A stretch of DNA of 64,000 nt from Plenodomus lindquistii (Eukaryota > Ascomycota > Dothideomycetes > Pleosporales > Leptosphaeriaceae): contig JANUWI010000002.1 of the NCBI GenBank assembly GCA_025504975.1, forward strand, positions 2,790,001 through 2,854,000. Direction: 5' to 3'. The notes below the pieces were generated by a model that saw only the letters and a list, made by a program, of their open reading frames with translations, ran no database searches and was not told the origin of the DNA. The position numbers and the translations under genes were made by a program. Positions 35,227 to 45,874 of this stretch are shown here, in pieces. Positions within the stretch are counted from its first letter, which is position 1; each line of letters starts with the position of its first letter.

Positions 35227-35776
35227 TCAGCGCACCTTTTCGATGCCCTGTAGCTTTGCCTCGACCAACTCCAGCATCTTCTCCCTCTCCTTGACGGCCT
35301 CTACCCGCTGGCTCTCTAGCTCCTCTAGCTGCCTCTCCAGCTCCTTCATCCGTGCAACCTGCTCCTTCTCGCTGAAATCCAGGCCAGGTAAATGTGCGAT
35401 TAGCTCTTCGATCTGCTGTTCCTTGGCCACGACATCTTCTGCGAAGTCCTTGATGTCCTTTTCGAACTCTTCTTTGGGGACTGGGCCACGTGTGTTGGGC
35501 GCAGCAGTGGGGGCCTGGGTGAGGGCTGATGGAGCTGTGGCGGTTTGAGTCGCATTTGCTTCGACGGCATTGCGGGCTTCCAGTTCGGCAAAGGTGTCAA
35601 GGCGTTGCTGGCCAGGTGGGACGCTGGGAGGGGCGTTTTGGCGGATCCACAGTAGAGACATGGACATGCGGTGGAGGAGCTAGGGCAAGTATCAGTGCGT
35701 GATGGCAGAGAGTGGTGCGAGGGTAGCGCTATACCATGTCCAGGTTGTCCTGCATCTGGGTGAGAATGTCGCCCAT
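35227..35776 (-). CDS. MED21: Mediator complex subunit 21
   Basis: Exon 1 (35776-35735) encodes M-G-D-I-L-T-Q-M-Q-D-N-L-D-M. A 55-base intron (donor GTATAG, acceptor CCCTAG) is followed by exon 2 (35679-35227), which begins L-L-H-R-M. The total is 164 residues, a normal length. The N-terminus matches the strongly conserved MED21 start (x-D-x-L-T-Q-L-Q). The C-terminal half is the expected coiled coil (KEQQIEELIAHLPGLDFSEK, then a Leu/Glu/Arg heptad region). An Ala/Pro/Thr-rich loop lies between them. MED21 pairs with MED7 in the hinge of the Mediator middle module and is required for RNA polymerase II transcription in the nucleus. It is transcribed divergently from RRG7. Confidence 0.93.
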
Positions 35777-36092
35777 GTTGTAGACAGTGAGACTGTATAG
35801 TGTGTAGGATTTCAGTGTGACTCTATAGTATCATCAAGCTCTGGACGAGGGAGCTGGGAGCGAAGCCATGGCATGTGGTGTTGGCCAGGAAGAAAGGAAG
35901 AGGAAGCTTCGAAGCTGGACGCGACTGCAAGGCTAAGCTGAGTTGGTCAGACTAGCGCGCGTCCCTGCCAAAAGTCGGGCCAAACTTCACCACCGCTCCA
36001 TCTTGGTAAACATCGCAACCACCTTGACTCAACCCTCGGCGCCCACAGACTAACATGTCTCCATTGCTGCCAGTCGCGTATAGAATACCGTG
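35777..36092. promoter_or_regulatory. Shared MED21/RRG7 promoter region
   Basis: A 316-base gap separates two divergent start codons, so it must carry both promoters. No specific factor site was assigned. Confidence 0.6.
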
Positions 36093-37250
36093 ATGCGCCC
36101 TCCTCTCCGGCCCCCATGCCTCCGGAAAACATGGCTGCTCCTCAGCACCCCCGTTCCGGCACCGCGCATCTACGTCCCGCGGCGCATTGCGACAACATCG
36201 TCTTCGAACCCTGCGGCAGTTGACCTGCCCAAGCTTCTCGTCGCCCACGGGTCCTCGCAGCATAATTCCCTGCCAACTTTCCTCGCCTACGCCAAGCGAA
36301 CAAACCTCGCACCCGAGAAGACCGTCTACGTGGGCACACACTATGAATACACCACCGCCCTCGCCCTCATGCGCCTCGGCTTCTCTCTCATAAGGATAGG
36401 CAAATCAAGCGATGCTGGCATTGATCTCATTGGCCATTGGGTCCTGGGTCCTTTGCGAGAGCCGCTGCCAGTCATTGTGCAATGCAAAGCCCGCAAGATC
36501 TCCCTCAATCCACAGCACATCCGCGAACTTGAAGGTTCTTTCCAAGGGACACCTGCAGGCTGGAAGAGAAAGGAAGTCCTGGGTCTCCTCGTCACCACGC
36601 GCAAGGCTACAAAGGGCATGCTTGAAGCATTGGCTCAGAGTCGCTGGGCAATGGGCTTTGTGCTGGTCTCCAGGACGGGCTTGGTCGAGCAGTTTGTGTG
36701 GAATCGCGCCGCCACGGATAAGGGCCTAGAGGGCGTGGGAGTCACTGTGAGACACACTCCCAGGGCATTGCTGGATCCCGTCGATGTCGTGGACAACACC
36801 GAGAGCGACGAGACGCCCAAGAGAACCAAAAAGCGCCAAGACAAGTTCAAGACCGCTGGCACGCAAAAGGATATCCAGCTCACATGGATGGGATCCCCCA
36901 TTTTCCCCGATCGCCATAGTCTAGATCCAGAGACCGTAGACCTCATGCGTTATGTTGTGCCGGGCGACGATGAATACCAAGCCTCAATCACAGGTAAAGA
37001 ACGGAGATACATAGATAAGAATGGTATAGCGAGAGTCAAGTCCGCGGCGCTTGCCCCAAGCCCGCGTGGCGGCCAAATTGGAGGACCGCGAGGACGCCCA
37101 CGGACGACACCTAGACCCCAAGGACGTCCGAGGAAGGTCAAGAAGTCGAAGACCGAAGACGAACCGACGATAACGACTGATGGGAAGAAACGCATTGGGA
37201 GGCCGAAAGGATCAAAGAATAAGCCCAAACCTGTCACTGACGCTGGGTGA
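36093..37250 (+). CDS. RRG7: Required for respiratory growth protein 7 homologue (DUF2034, PD-(D/E)XK-like)
   Basis: A single exon encodes 385 residues. The start is the ATG at 36093; the base triplet before it is GTG. The N-terminus is basic and rich in Arg, Pro, Ser and Thr, as expected for a mitochondrial presequence. The conserved core has Y-V-G-T-H-Y-E-Y, F-S-L-I-R-I-G-K-S-S-D-A-G-I-D-L-I-G-H-W and V-I-V-Q-C-K-A. The Asp at about 111 and the Gln-Cys-Lys near 132 match the nuclease-like D...(D/E)xK pattern of this family. In yeast the gene is needed for respiratory growth and mitochondrial genome maintenance. Unusually, the last 60 residues form a basic tail with AT-hook-like motifs (RGRPRT, QGRPRK, IGRPKGSKNK), which suggests AT-rich DNA binding. 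Confidence 0.88.
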   Translation: MRPPLRPPCLRKTWLLLSTPVPAPRIYVPRRIATTSSSNPAAVDLPKLLVAHGSSQHNSLPTFLAYAKRTNLAPEKTVYVGTHYEYTTALALMRLGFSLIRIGKSSDAGIDLIGHWVLGPLREPLPVIVQCKARKISLNPQHIRELEGSFQGTPAGWKRKEVLGLLVTTRKATKGMLEALAQSRWAMGFVLVSRTGLVEQFVWNRAATDKGLEGVGVTVRHTPRALLDPVDVVDNTESDETPKRTKKRQDKFKTAGTQKDIQLTWMGSPIFPDRHSLDPETVDLMRYVVPGDDEYQASITGKERRYIDKNGIARVKSAALAPSPRGGQIGGPRGRPRTTPRPQGRPRKVKKSKTEDEPTITTDGKKRIGRPKGSKNKPKPVTDAG

Positions 37251-37938
37251 AGCTTCCATGTTACTATGTCTCAGTATGACATACCGTTCATGACCAACCT
37301 CGCCGCGCCGCGCTCTGATCAACGACAACTACACCCACGCCAACAGCATGCTTCGCATTGTGGGAGATCAGATGGCCCTCGAGCCGATTCGTGTGTAATA
37401 AAGGTTCAGCAAGAACCTTGGCGTGCAGCCTCTTGAATGTCACCGATATGGCTAACATGCCTGGACGAAATGGCTCAGTCGGACGGAAGTATCGTCGTCG
37501 CCATCATGCCAGATCCATGTGTCTACACTTCTAGATATCCTCACACAAACCTCACCACCTAAGCTCAGTAGTACGAACTGTAATGAAACATCTAAAGTAA
37601 TGCATAGTCGATGAATCTTGATCCTTGCATGCATTCATTCTAGCTGTTGAGAGACATAGATTCCAGGTTATTCCGTGGATGGTGTACGCATAACCTTGTG
37701 GTGTTCGTTGCGTGACTGAGCTGCAGAGCACCTTCCTCATGATACTGATCGAGCTCAGGGTCCGGCCGACACGACCCAAGACCTAAACGTAGCTCATCGA
37801 TGTCTCCTTCACAATTTCTACGCCCCTGCGTCCAACCTCACCTGATTCCTGGCGCGGCGATGCTATACGGCAATATGAGAAGCGGTGCAGTCATCACTAT
37901 GGTGTCTACCTAGAGCACAGTAAGGTGCACTCACGCCT
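37251..37938. other. Convergent intergenic region, 0.69 kb
   Basis: This lies between the stops of RRG7 and the minus-strand membrane protein. Only short frames are present. No feature was recognised. Confidence 0.5.
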
Positions 37939-38739
37939 TTAGGGGTTTGAAATGTTGGCTGACGTCGTCGCCTCAAGCAGCTTTCTGTTCTGCCAAACGC
38001 GATACCAGAGCTCAACCATACTCAGCACGTACGAGACCACGGCACACATAAAGGCCACCCCACAAATGATCGCGACCTATCTGGCATCAGTGTCACACCC
38101 TCAAGGTGCTTAGTGAATAGCTCACCACTGTATCTCCGCTTGTCTGCTCCGCCATCATCATCCTTGTCACCTCCCATAGGAAGACCAGGAACCCACTCAG
38201 CCACAGATATATGCTCCACTCCAGCATGCCGACAGCGAGCAGCCAGATGAAGGTTTGAGTGAGCCGCGGTCGTTGTTTTCGGTTCCCATAGTCTTGAATC
38301 AGGAGGCTACGCAGGATGAGATTGCAGTTGGTCGTGCAGCTGATACGCGCTAGGAAAACGCATTGGCACAGCCCGATGCACACTGCGGTTACGGAGAAGA
38401 TCAAGCTCGAGTACCATAGCGTCTGGATCATGCTGAAGGCGGCCGACGTGCCATGCTCGAGCTGTGGCCAGGTGAAGGAGCCGACAGTCACTGCGGAGAG
38501 AATCGTGCCCTGGTAAGGTCAGCCGGGACGTATCCAACAGCAGCTTGCAGGCTGAAGTCAAAAAGAAATGCGCTCACGATATAGATCACGCCGGTCAAAG
38601 TAGAGAGAGTCGCTTTTTTCCATTGGTTGATGATCTCTTCCTGCACTTGCGGCGATGTCGTCGCGATGATGGAATGGACGGGGTTCGTAGCCACCGTCCA
38701 TGCTGCCCAATGCAAAGGGAAGAGATAGCTGAACTCCAT
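37939..38739 (-). CDS. Unknown multi-span membrane protein
   Basis: Three exons are inferred, all in phase 0: 38739-38578, 38509-38126 and 38076-37939. The introns are 68 and 49 bases, with GTGAGC donors and CCAG or ATAG acceptors. The product is 227 residues. The start is the first ATG, M-E-F-S-Y-L-F-P-L. Exons join into continuous hydrophobic segments, which supports the model: GVIYI-GTILSAVTVGSF across the first junction and DTV-VAIICGVAFMCAVVSYVL across the second. About four membrane spans are visible, with a polar loop containing NCNLILRSLLIQDYGNRKQRPR. I do not recognise the family. It is divergent from the gene at 39166-40948 across 426 bases. Confidence 0.75.
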
Positions 38740-39165
38740 GCTTCGAATCACAGGCGTATGGTCCCGCAAGCAGCCATAAGCGTCCCTATATCCATGTTCC
38801 CTCGGTATGCCTCACCGGAAAAACGCTCGCAAGGCTGACGTCCCTCTGTGGAACAGCCTTTGTGGCTTTGCTGCAGCCAGGGTCAGCACCCGAGAGTCCA
38901 ATCAGCGAGACGCACGTCGCGCGAGCACTTTTGCATGTGGTGGACGACATGCACTGCCATTTTGGGATCAGCCTGACGAGTGGCTTGGATGTCTATGGCA
39001 GCTTTTGCGCCTTTTGCTGCGCCTTGGGCTTTTTCTTGCCGCTGCCTGCGGTCCTCGATGACGTCGAACGTTTCGGAATTATCATTCTTCTCAGGCTTCT
39101 TATATATCTCTCTCTCTCTCTCTTTACCCAAACGCCTGAGCAAACTGCCCACTTCCTCCGCCATC
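38740..39165. promoter_or_regulatory. Divergent promoter region with a TC repeat
   Basis: This is the shared upstream region of the membrane protein and the papain-like gene. A perfect (TC)8 run at 39107-39122 lies about 45 bases before the ATG of the latter, as pyrimidine tracts often do in fungal core promoters. Confidence 0.55.
39107..39122 (+). repeat. (TC)8 microsatellite
   Basis: A perfect dinucleotide run in the presumed 5' UTR or core promoter of the gene starting at 39166. Confidence 0.85.
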
Positions 39166-40948
39166 ATGCCGAAGAAGAGTTCTTCTTCGGTAGAAAACTT
39201 ACTTCTTCTCCCTGGTTCCCTGCCATGGACCGATCGACAAGTAGACTACGACTTGAAAATCGATGAAAGTGGTGTCGAAATTGTCTCGAATGCTCCTGAT
39301 CGCCCATCGGATTTTGAGAGATGTGAATGGAGGGTTGGGATTTGCTATGCAAAGTTTGGTTCCGCCCCGGGTGCCTTGCCACGTGTAGGAACGAAACTTG
39401 CACACTGGGGTGTATACTTCTCTAATTTACGTCAGGAGGGCGGGAACCCGCCTGGGGTAATCTTGAAACTTGTATCGTGGTGCCCACTATCTAATCGTTC
39501 TGTACTAGGCCTCTCGTTTCGTTCTTGGTATCAACTTCAAAGACCACGACAGGAACGAAGAAAACGGCGGAGACGACGGCAAAGACGACGCAGAACATCA
39601 GAGCAAGATCAAGAGCAAATTCACGGGAAAGTTCTCAAACAAGCTCATGAGCAAGGTCAAGGGCACAGAAAAGAGAAATGAAAAGGGAAAGAACAAGAAT
39701 AAGACCGAAGGTAAGGACAAAGAGCTGATGCTCGAAGCGGTGTGGCATACTCCAAGCCGAGAGCCGAAATATCACCGTAACGTCTTCGCTTCCGAGACAC
39801 GGCCTGTGAAAGAATACCAAGAGGTCAGCGTTGTGGCCAGTCGTCGTGAGCTCGTCTTACATGGTAAGTACCGCAACAAATTCTCTCAAAGTTCGTTGAC
39901 AAGGATGCTGACTGTATCTCTTCCTCAGCACAATGCATGTTTCGCCATTACACTCACGGCAATCCGCAAAAATCACCTGACTCTGAGGGAAGGGCACCAG
40001 CATCCGTGTATCAACTCTTTACCCACAACTGCCAAACGTTTGCAAAAGCGCTGTGGAATCATTTCAAGACCCAAGAACTTCTTCGTGTACCCACCAGCGA
40101 AGCAGACACTTTGCTCTCCGCAACTCCCGTCGCGCAACATTCAACTCCTAGGTATGCCCAATGAGAGATCTCAATCGCATTGGAGTCTGACCGGCTAATG
40201 GACGTGTAGCTGGTTCAAGTTACCCGACGACAGACCGGAAGATCTGAAATCAATACGATGCCTCTGTGAGAAGTTAGTGTTCGAAAGAATAGTCTCTTCA
40301 ATTACCACGAAGTTCTGGGAAGAGGCGCACATTCGTGGCTATCGAATTACCTACCCCCTTCCCGAGACCCGGTTTTTATATTTCTCCGAAGTCGGTAAGG
40401 GAACAGTCAATCGGATTCGACAGAGATTGGGTTTGGTCTCAACTGTGGTCTACTCGTCCTTCTGTCGTTCTGTTCAATCCAGGATTGCGGACGTCTTGAT
40501 GAAACGTCGAGTCTCTAGATCCACAAGGAATGGTGGGGGCCAGAGACATCGTTGGCTAAGTGGAATGTTTTCTTTTTCTCCAGTTGGACTAGGGCAGCGG
40601 GTAAACTTGATGATGTATGTGAAAATGGTAGCTATTGATTGATCCGAAGGCCGCATTGACACTGACATATCTTCTAGTTGGCATTACAGAGACCGTAGTC
40701 TCATCAAGAAGGCGATACAGACGATAGACAATCTTGATCGTCCTGTCGCACTGAGGTGAGCATTACTAGGTTCTTCATTTATATCGAAGGAAGTATCTAC
40801 TAACCAACAAGCAAGTATTCTTGGCGTTCGCGTTGCGTTTGATGGGCAGGACTTCTTCGTTGTGCCTCCTTCTGGGGACGTGTTTCACATAATGTTCAAG
40901 GTGATACATGACTATCGCGAAAAAATTGTATTAAAGAGCACGCCTTAG
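39166..40948 (+). CDS. Protein with permuted papain-like (LRAT/PPPDE-type) His-Cys motifs
   Basis: Six exons are inferred: 39166-39456, 39509-39863, 39929-40151, 40210-40614, 40678-40755 and 40816-40948. The donors are GTAATC, GTAAGT, GTATGC, GTATGT and GTGAGC. All phases close, giving 494 residues. His80 lies in K-L-A-H-W-G-V-Y-F, and Cys250 in LFTHNCQTFAKAL. A His first and an N-C-x-x-F-x-x-x-L helix later is the hallmark of circularly permuted NlpC/P60-like folds such as LRAT and PPPDE proteins, which act as thiol peptidases, acyltransferases or phospholipases. Between the two motifs lies a Lys/Asp/Glu-rich insert (about residues 108-170). About 245 residues follow the Cys with no recognised domain. 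No signal peptide is visible. Activity is inferred from motifs only. Confidence 0.72.
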
Positions 40949-41551
40949 ACTTTACACAATTCAATATACTGTGCTTGAAACATCCTTTTTCCCAATCTCA
41001 ACCCAAATGAATGATGCGCAAATTGACAAGTATAGCGGGAAACTCGGCGCTGGTATTCTCGTTCAACGACGTAGCATATGCAAATCAAGCTCACACTGCT
41101 CTTACCGCTGAGCAAGAGTCCTTAAGAGAACTACGCCGTCTATATCTCGCACATGGCAGGAGAACCCACGTCGCTTATAACATTCAGCACACTTAGCTGA
41201 GGTGAGGAGATTCCGCTGCGACGATGATCACATCGCTGATACTAAGGTGATATTGCCGGTACTTTCAAACTTCTCTCCATAGATCTCGTTAGGAAGACTC
41301 AGAGCGGAAATTTTAAAACAAAGTGCATGCGGAGGACCAGCACAACATTACAGCTCAGGATTCCAAAACGAAGACGTTGCAAAACGACAACTATGCAATG
41401 AACCATGTCCTCAAAACAAAATCGAGACAGCTACATCATTTCCTCAAAAAAAAAAAACAATAGCGTACTAATACAATTCCCCAAACTCCCATAATCTCCC
41501 TCACAATCAGCTACATCATCCCCCTCTTCTCTCCACCTTCTTTTACTTTTA
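40949..41551. other. Convergent intergenic region, 0.6 kb
   Basis: AT-rich 3' flanks of two convergent genes, with a run of 12 A at about 41446-41457. No gene was recognised. Confidence 0.5.
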
Positions 41552-43169
41552 CTAATAATCAAACCTCTCCGGCAGCACAAGCGGCGCAACCAAACTCCAT
41601 GTATAAATCGCATAGCACACCCACGCACTGATAATCTTCGCCCAACTAGCCCAATACGTTCGACCCACGGGTACAAAACTACCACTAACATCCTTTTCGT
41701 CAAAGTTGGTGGTGAGGAGTGTGGCGACCCATGTTGTGGAGAGGAAAAAGATGATGTGGAAGAGCGTGTAGTTGTACTGTGTTGCGTTGCGTTCGTCGTC
41801 TCTGGGATTCTTCTTGCTGCTTGGCTCGTCGTCTTCGTCTTCACTGTCGGAGTCGTCGAGGGCGGAGGCGGGGAGGGAGCCGGATTCTACGGCGGCGCGG
41901 AGAGCGGCTTGGCGCATGTCGCGGCGGGATTCGGGCTGCTGGGTGACGAGACCGTGCTCGTAGTCTTCGGTGCCGATGGTGGCGTAGCCGTTGCCGTGGG
42001 GGTTGCCTTGGGAGCCGAGAGCGAGGCCGTAGGTAGCCGCGCGGGTGGTGGTGTATGCGACGGTAACGAAGGTGACGATTGCGCCGATGATGATGGTGGC
42101 CTTGCGGGTACCGCGGGCACGAATCAGAGGGTTGCACTGGTGGTCATCTGGCTCCATGCCGACGGCGGAGAGGGTCAGGTAGGTGCAGTAGACGGCGACG
42201 ATGGCGGATTGGGCGAGACCGGCGCGGGGGTTGACGTTCTGGACTGCGGGGTGGATGGAGACGACGGAAGAGATGAGCAGGAGGAGCAGGTTGATCTGTG
42301 GGGTTGGTCAGTGGGGTTTGTGTGGGGATGTTTGTGGAGATGGACGTACGGTGATGGCAGCCTGGTTCATGCCGCATCCACTGCGCGCAAAGTAGATGTA
42401 CATGACTACGGTCATGGCGAAGGAGGCGATGTACATGAAAAGCGCAGAGCCAACTAGCATACCAGTCCAGACTCTCGACTCGGTGACCTCAATCTTCTCC
42501 TGGCAGTATTCGGCCCAGTTGTGTGCCAAATCGACTAGCAGAATGAGACCGACCAGTAGGAACAAGCAGGCACCAGCCATGGCGAAGTAGTTGCCCCAGA
42601 CGATGAAGAAGGAGTTGGGGATGAAGAAGGTCAAGACGATGAAAAGGAGCCAGCCTGCAATCTTGGGAAGCCAGAAGCCGTTTTGGATGCTGGCGCGCCC
42701 GTCCTTGGAAGACCGCACTCCGATGAGCATGAGGGCCATGAGGACGTGGAAGAAACCGAGGGCGAAGTTGATGCGCTGGACCGCGACATAGCCGTAACAC
42801 TGTTCGCCATGGCACTTGATGTCGACGTAATCGAGGGTGAGGTGGGCGAGTTTCTTCATGGCCCAGTCTGTGAGCATGATCCATGAGACGATGGAGTTGA
42901 CGAGGAGAATGAGCGCATAGGCGATACGTGTGGCGATGCTACACATTGTCAATACCCATACAGCATTATTTAGAGTGCGTGTTCTACCTGTTGCCACACT
43001 TTCCACCGCAAGAGCCCATGACGGCGCTGCATGTCGCCGCACCGCAGCAGGAGGCGGCAAGACTCCACACCTGGCCATGTTAGTCGCGCGCAACGGCGTT
43101 GAGGGCGAAGAAACATACCGTGCCCATCGCGGGCATCGCCAGAAAGGGGACTGACAGTAATGCGCCCAT
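41552..43169 (-). CDS. TMS1: Serine incorporator family membrane protein (TMS1/SERINC)
   Basis: Four exons are inferred: 43169-43119, 43070-42988, 42938-42350 and 42295-41552. The introns are 48, 49 and 54 bases (GTATGT, GTAGAA and GTACGT donors). The product is 488 residues with about 11 membrane spans. SERINC hallmarks are present: the Cys-rich start after the first span (S-L-A-A-S-C-C-G-A-A-T-C-S), the junction C-G-N-S-I-A-T-R-I-A-Y-A-L, and FWLPKIAGW. Further along come NSFFIVWGNYFAMAGACLFLL and the C-terminal TYWASWAKIISAWVCYAIY. An acidic loop (DDSDSEDEDDEPSSKK) lies before the last spans. SERINCs are lipid-interacting proteins of vacuolar or plasma membranes; yeast TMS1 is of uncertain function. 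It is divergent from the nodulin-like transporter. Confidence 0.93.
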
Positions 43170-43631
43170 GATTGTGTGATGCGCCGCCGTGTTGTTGTGG
43201 AGAGAGTCGTGGCCAGGCACGAGGTATGAGGTATGAGGCCGGTGACGTTCACGTGCGCCTCGCGGCTCCTTCCGCCAAGCCAAACCCAAGATGGCGTCGG
43301 CCCTGTTCTCTCCGGCCGCCAACGGTCCCGTCCGTCACGGCCAAGTCCAGCTGAACATCGCCCGTCCATTCACCACAACTTGACCACCACCATCATGTTT
43401 GGGTGACTGTTTGATTCGCTTCTTGACTGCACATACCGTAGATACCCTCCCTGTTTGTTTGTTGCATATTGCGCGCGCATCTTCTCCTTCTGTTATCTGC
43501 TTACACGCGTCATATCCACTCCTCGGCTTAACAACTGCCGTTATCTGCCCAAGTCCGTTTCGACCGCGGGCCTTTGTGACTTCCTGCACTTCATGACCGC
43601 GACATTGCCATAGACCATATTCACAGTGACC
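43170..43631. promoter_or_regulatory. Divergent promoter region between TMS1 and an MFS transporter
   Basis: A 462-base gap between two ATGs pointing away from each other. No individual site was recognised. Confidence 0.5.
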
Positions 43632-45532
43632 ATGTTGGTCGCAGAGGAGAAGCCTCCCACCCACAAGAAGACGCGCATCATCTCGGTCGTCGCTGCCACT
43701 GCAATTGCACTTGCTTGCGGGACAAATGTATGTCGCTAGCCTACATCTCGAGCGCATACACTGACATTCTTCAGTATGCCTACTCAGCATGGGCGCCTCA
43801 ATTCGCCGAAAAGCTCCAGCTCTCTGCCACCCAGAGTAATGTCGTCGTATGTCCAAATAACCACCATAACCACGTCTACTGTCTCACCGTCAAAAGGGCA
43901 CCGCTGCGAACCTCGGCATGTATGCATCGGGCATACCCATGGGCATCATAACAGACAGGAAGAGTCCCCGTTTGGCTGCCATCATTGGCATGTTCGCCTT
44001 GTTCGCCGGTTACTACCCTATCAAACTTGGTACGACATATCGAATTGGTACAGAAAATCAAGTGGCGGCAACTGACGGTTGACAGCGTATGATGGTGGCC
44101 CTGGATATATGAGCGTGGCTTTGATATCACTCTGCTCCTTCTTGAGTGGCGTAGGGAGCTGTGCTGCCTTTCAAGCTGCTCTCAAGATAGGTAAGCTCTC
44201 TATATCGCATGCTTAAGTACATGCTGACAATCTCAGCTACACTCAATTGGCCAACACACCGCGGGTCGGCGACTGCTTGTCCATTGGCTGCTTTTGGTTT
44301 GAGTGCCTTCTTCTACACCCTGATCGCCGGAATTGCGTTCCCAGGAAACACCTCCGGTCTTCTCATGATGCTCTCTCTAGCCACCTCTCTCCTAGTCCTA
44401 GTCTCCATCCCCTTCCTCATTGTCGTGGACCACAAGACCGGTACTGGTTATGCAGTCCTCCCAACCAGCGAGCGTCCACGAAGAGACTCGAACATCCTTC
44501 ACAAGACGCGATCAAATGGTAGCAAGTACACCGCCACCGCTGTCGAAGAAACCAGTAAGCCTCCTTCCCTTCCTGTTGAGCCACACTCCCCTCCCCTGTC
44601 ACCTGCCAACACCAAGCAGCAGCAGACGAAGAAGAAGGCTCTGGTCCCTCCACCGAGACTTCGTCCCTCCTCTCTGGCCCCGGGGACATTGTAGACGAGG
44701 AACCCAACGACGACGCCACGAGTAAGAAATCGACTCACTCCTGTATAGATATTACTGGACTTGCGCTGCTCCACAAGCCCGAATTCTGGCAACTCTGGGT
44801 ACTCATGGGCCTCCTCACTGGTGTCGGGTTGATGACGATCAAGTGAGTCTACTCCTTTGCCGAATGCCTATCCAACTACCACCGAGATCCTAATTACTAA
44901 CACATCCCAGCAACATCGGCCACGACGTCCAAGCCCTCTGGACGCACTTCGACCCCACAGTAAACAAAGAAACAGTAGCCCTCCACCAACTCCGCCACGT
45001 CTCCATCATTTCCCTCTTCTCCTTCCTCGGCCGCCTCAGCTCAGGCATCGGCTCCGACATGATTGTCAAAAAACTCCACCACTCACGCTTCCTCTGCGCC
45101 GCGGTTTCCGCCTGCATCTTCTCCCTCGCCCAAGTCGCCGCAATCCGCGTCTCAAACCCGCACTCCCTTTGGCTCGTATCCGGCCTCTCCGGCCTCGCAT
45201 ACGGCGTGTTATTTGGCGTCTTCCCCGCGCTCGTCGTCGACGCTTTTGGCCCCGATGGCTTCGCTGTGAATTGGGGCTTTATGACGCTTGCGCCGGTTGT
45301 CAGTGGCAACGTCTTCAATCTCTTCTACGGCGTTGTATACGATTCTAACTCTGTGGTTGAGCCGAGTGGGGAGCGGGGGTGTGAAGAAGGCATAAGGTGC
45401 TATAGTACGGCGTATTGGGTTACGCTTGTTAGTAGTGTATTGGGGATCTTTGCGTGCTTTTGGGGGATTTTGGAGGAGGGGAAGAGGAAGAGACGGGTGC
45501 TTGAGGAACATGAGGGGCATCGGGATGCGTAG
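43632..45532 (+). CDS. Nodulin-like major facilitator superfamily transporter
   Basis: Seven exons are inferred: 43632-43727, 43775-43846, 43897-44029, 44086-44190, 44237-44554, 44623-44842 and 44911-45532. Phases are consistent and the total is 521 residues. The protein has about 12 spans in two halves, separated by a Ser/Glu-rich cytoplasmic loop. The N-terminal half has CGTN-YAYSAWAPQFAEKL, typical of the nodulin-like MFS family (relatives include yeast YMR155W and MCH1). Then come GMYASGIPMGIITDRKSPR and GGPGYMSVALISLCSFLSGVG. The second half has NNIGHDVQALW and FLGRLSSGIGSDM. Substrate unknown; the yeast relatives are vacuolar or uncharacterised. The acceptor of exon 6 lies in a CAG repeat, so its exact boundary may shift by one codon. 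Confidence 0.87.
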
Positions 45533-45874
45533 ATTGGGATGTAGAGTGGGGGGATGGGGGGTTGTAGATTTAGATTCCGATTTAGATTTTCATTGTGTTT
45601 GATCGTGAGGGCCTCTTTATGGAATTGGGGAATAGGATTGGGATCAAGACATGGTGTGTGAGTGTGCATTCTAAGCCTCGGAAATGAAATAAAACTATTC
45701 TCTACAAAAGAAAAAGCAGTGCATGTCGCCTGTGTTTAGTAACTTCCGGACGCCAAGTTTATCCAAAACCCCCCCAATTCCCCTTCCCCAACGCCTTCCC
45801 TACCCCATTTACCCAGAACCCAAAAAGGCACAAAGGCAAAAGAAAAACAGCGAAAAAAAATAAACATTCCCAAT
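45533..45874. other. Convergent intergenic region, 0.34 kb
   Basis: AT-rich 3' flanks with A-rich runs near 45840-45865. No gene was recognised. Confidence 0.5.

Noticed and set aside
41446..41457. Run of 12 A between convergent genes as a poly(A) tail of a retroposed gene
   Set aside because: No processed gene copy or target duplication flanks it; a simple homopolymer in AT-rich 3' flank.
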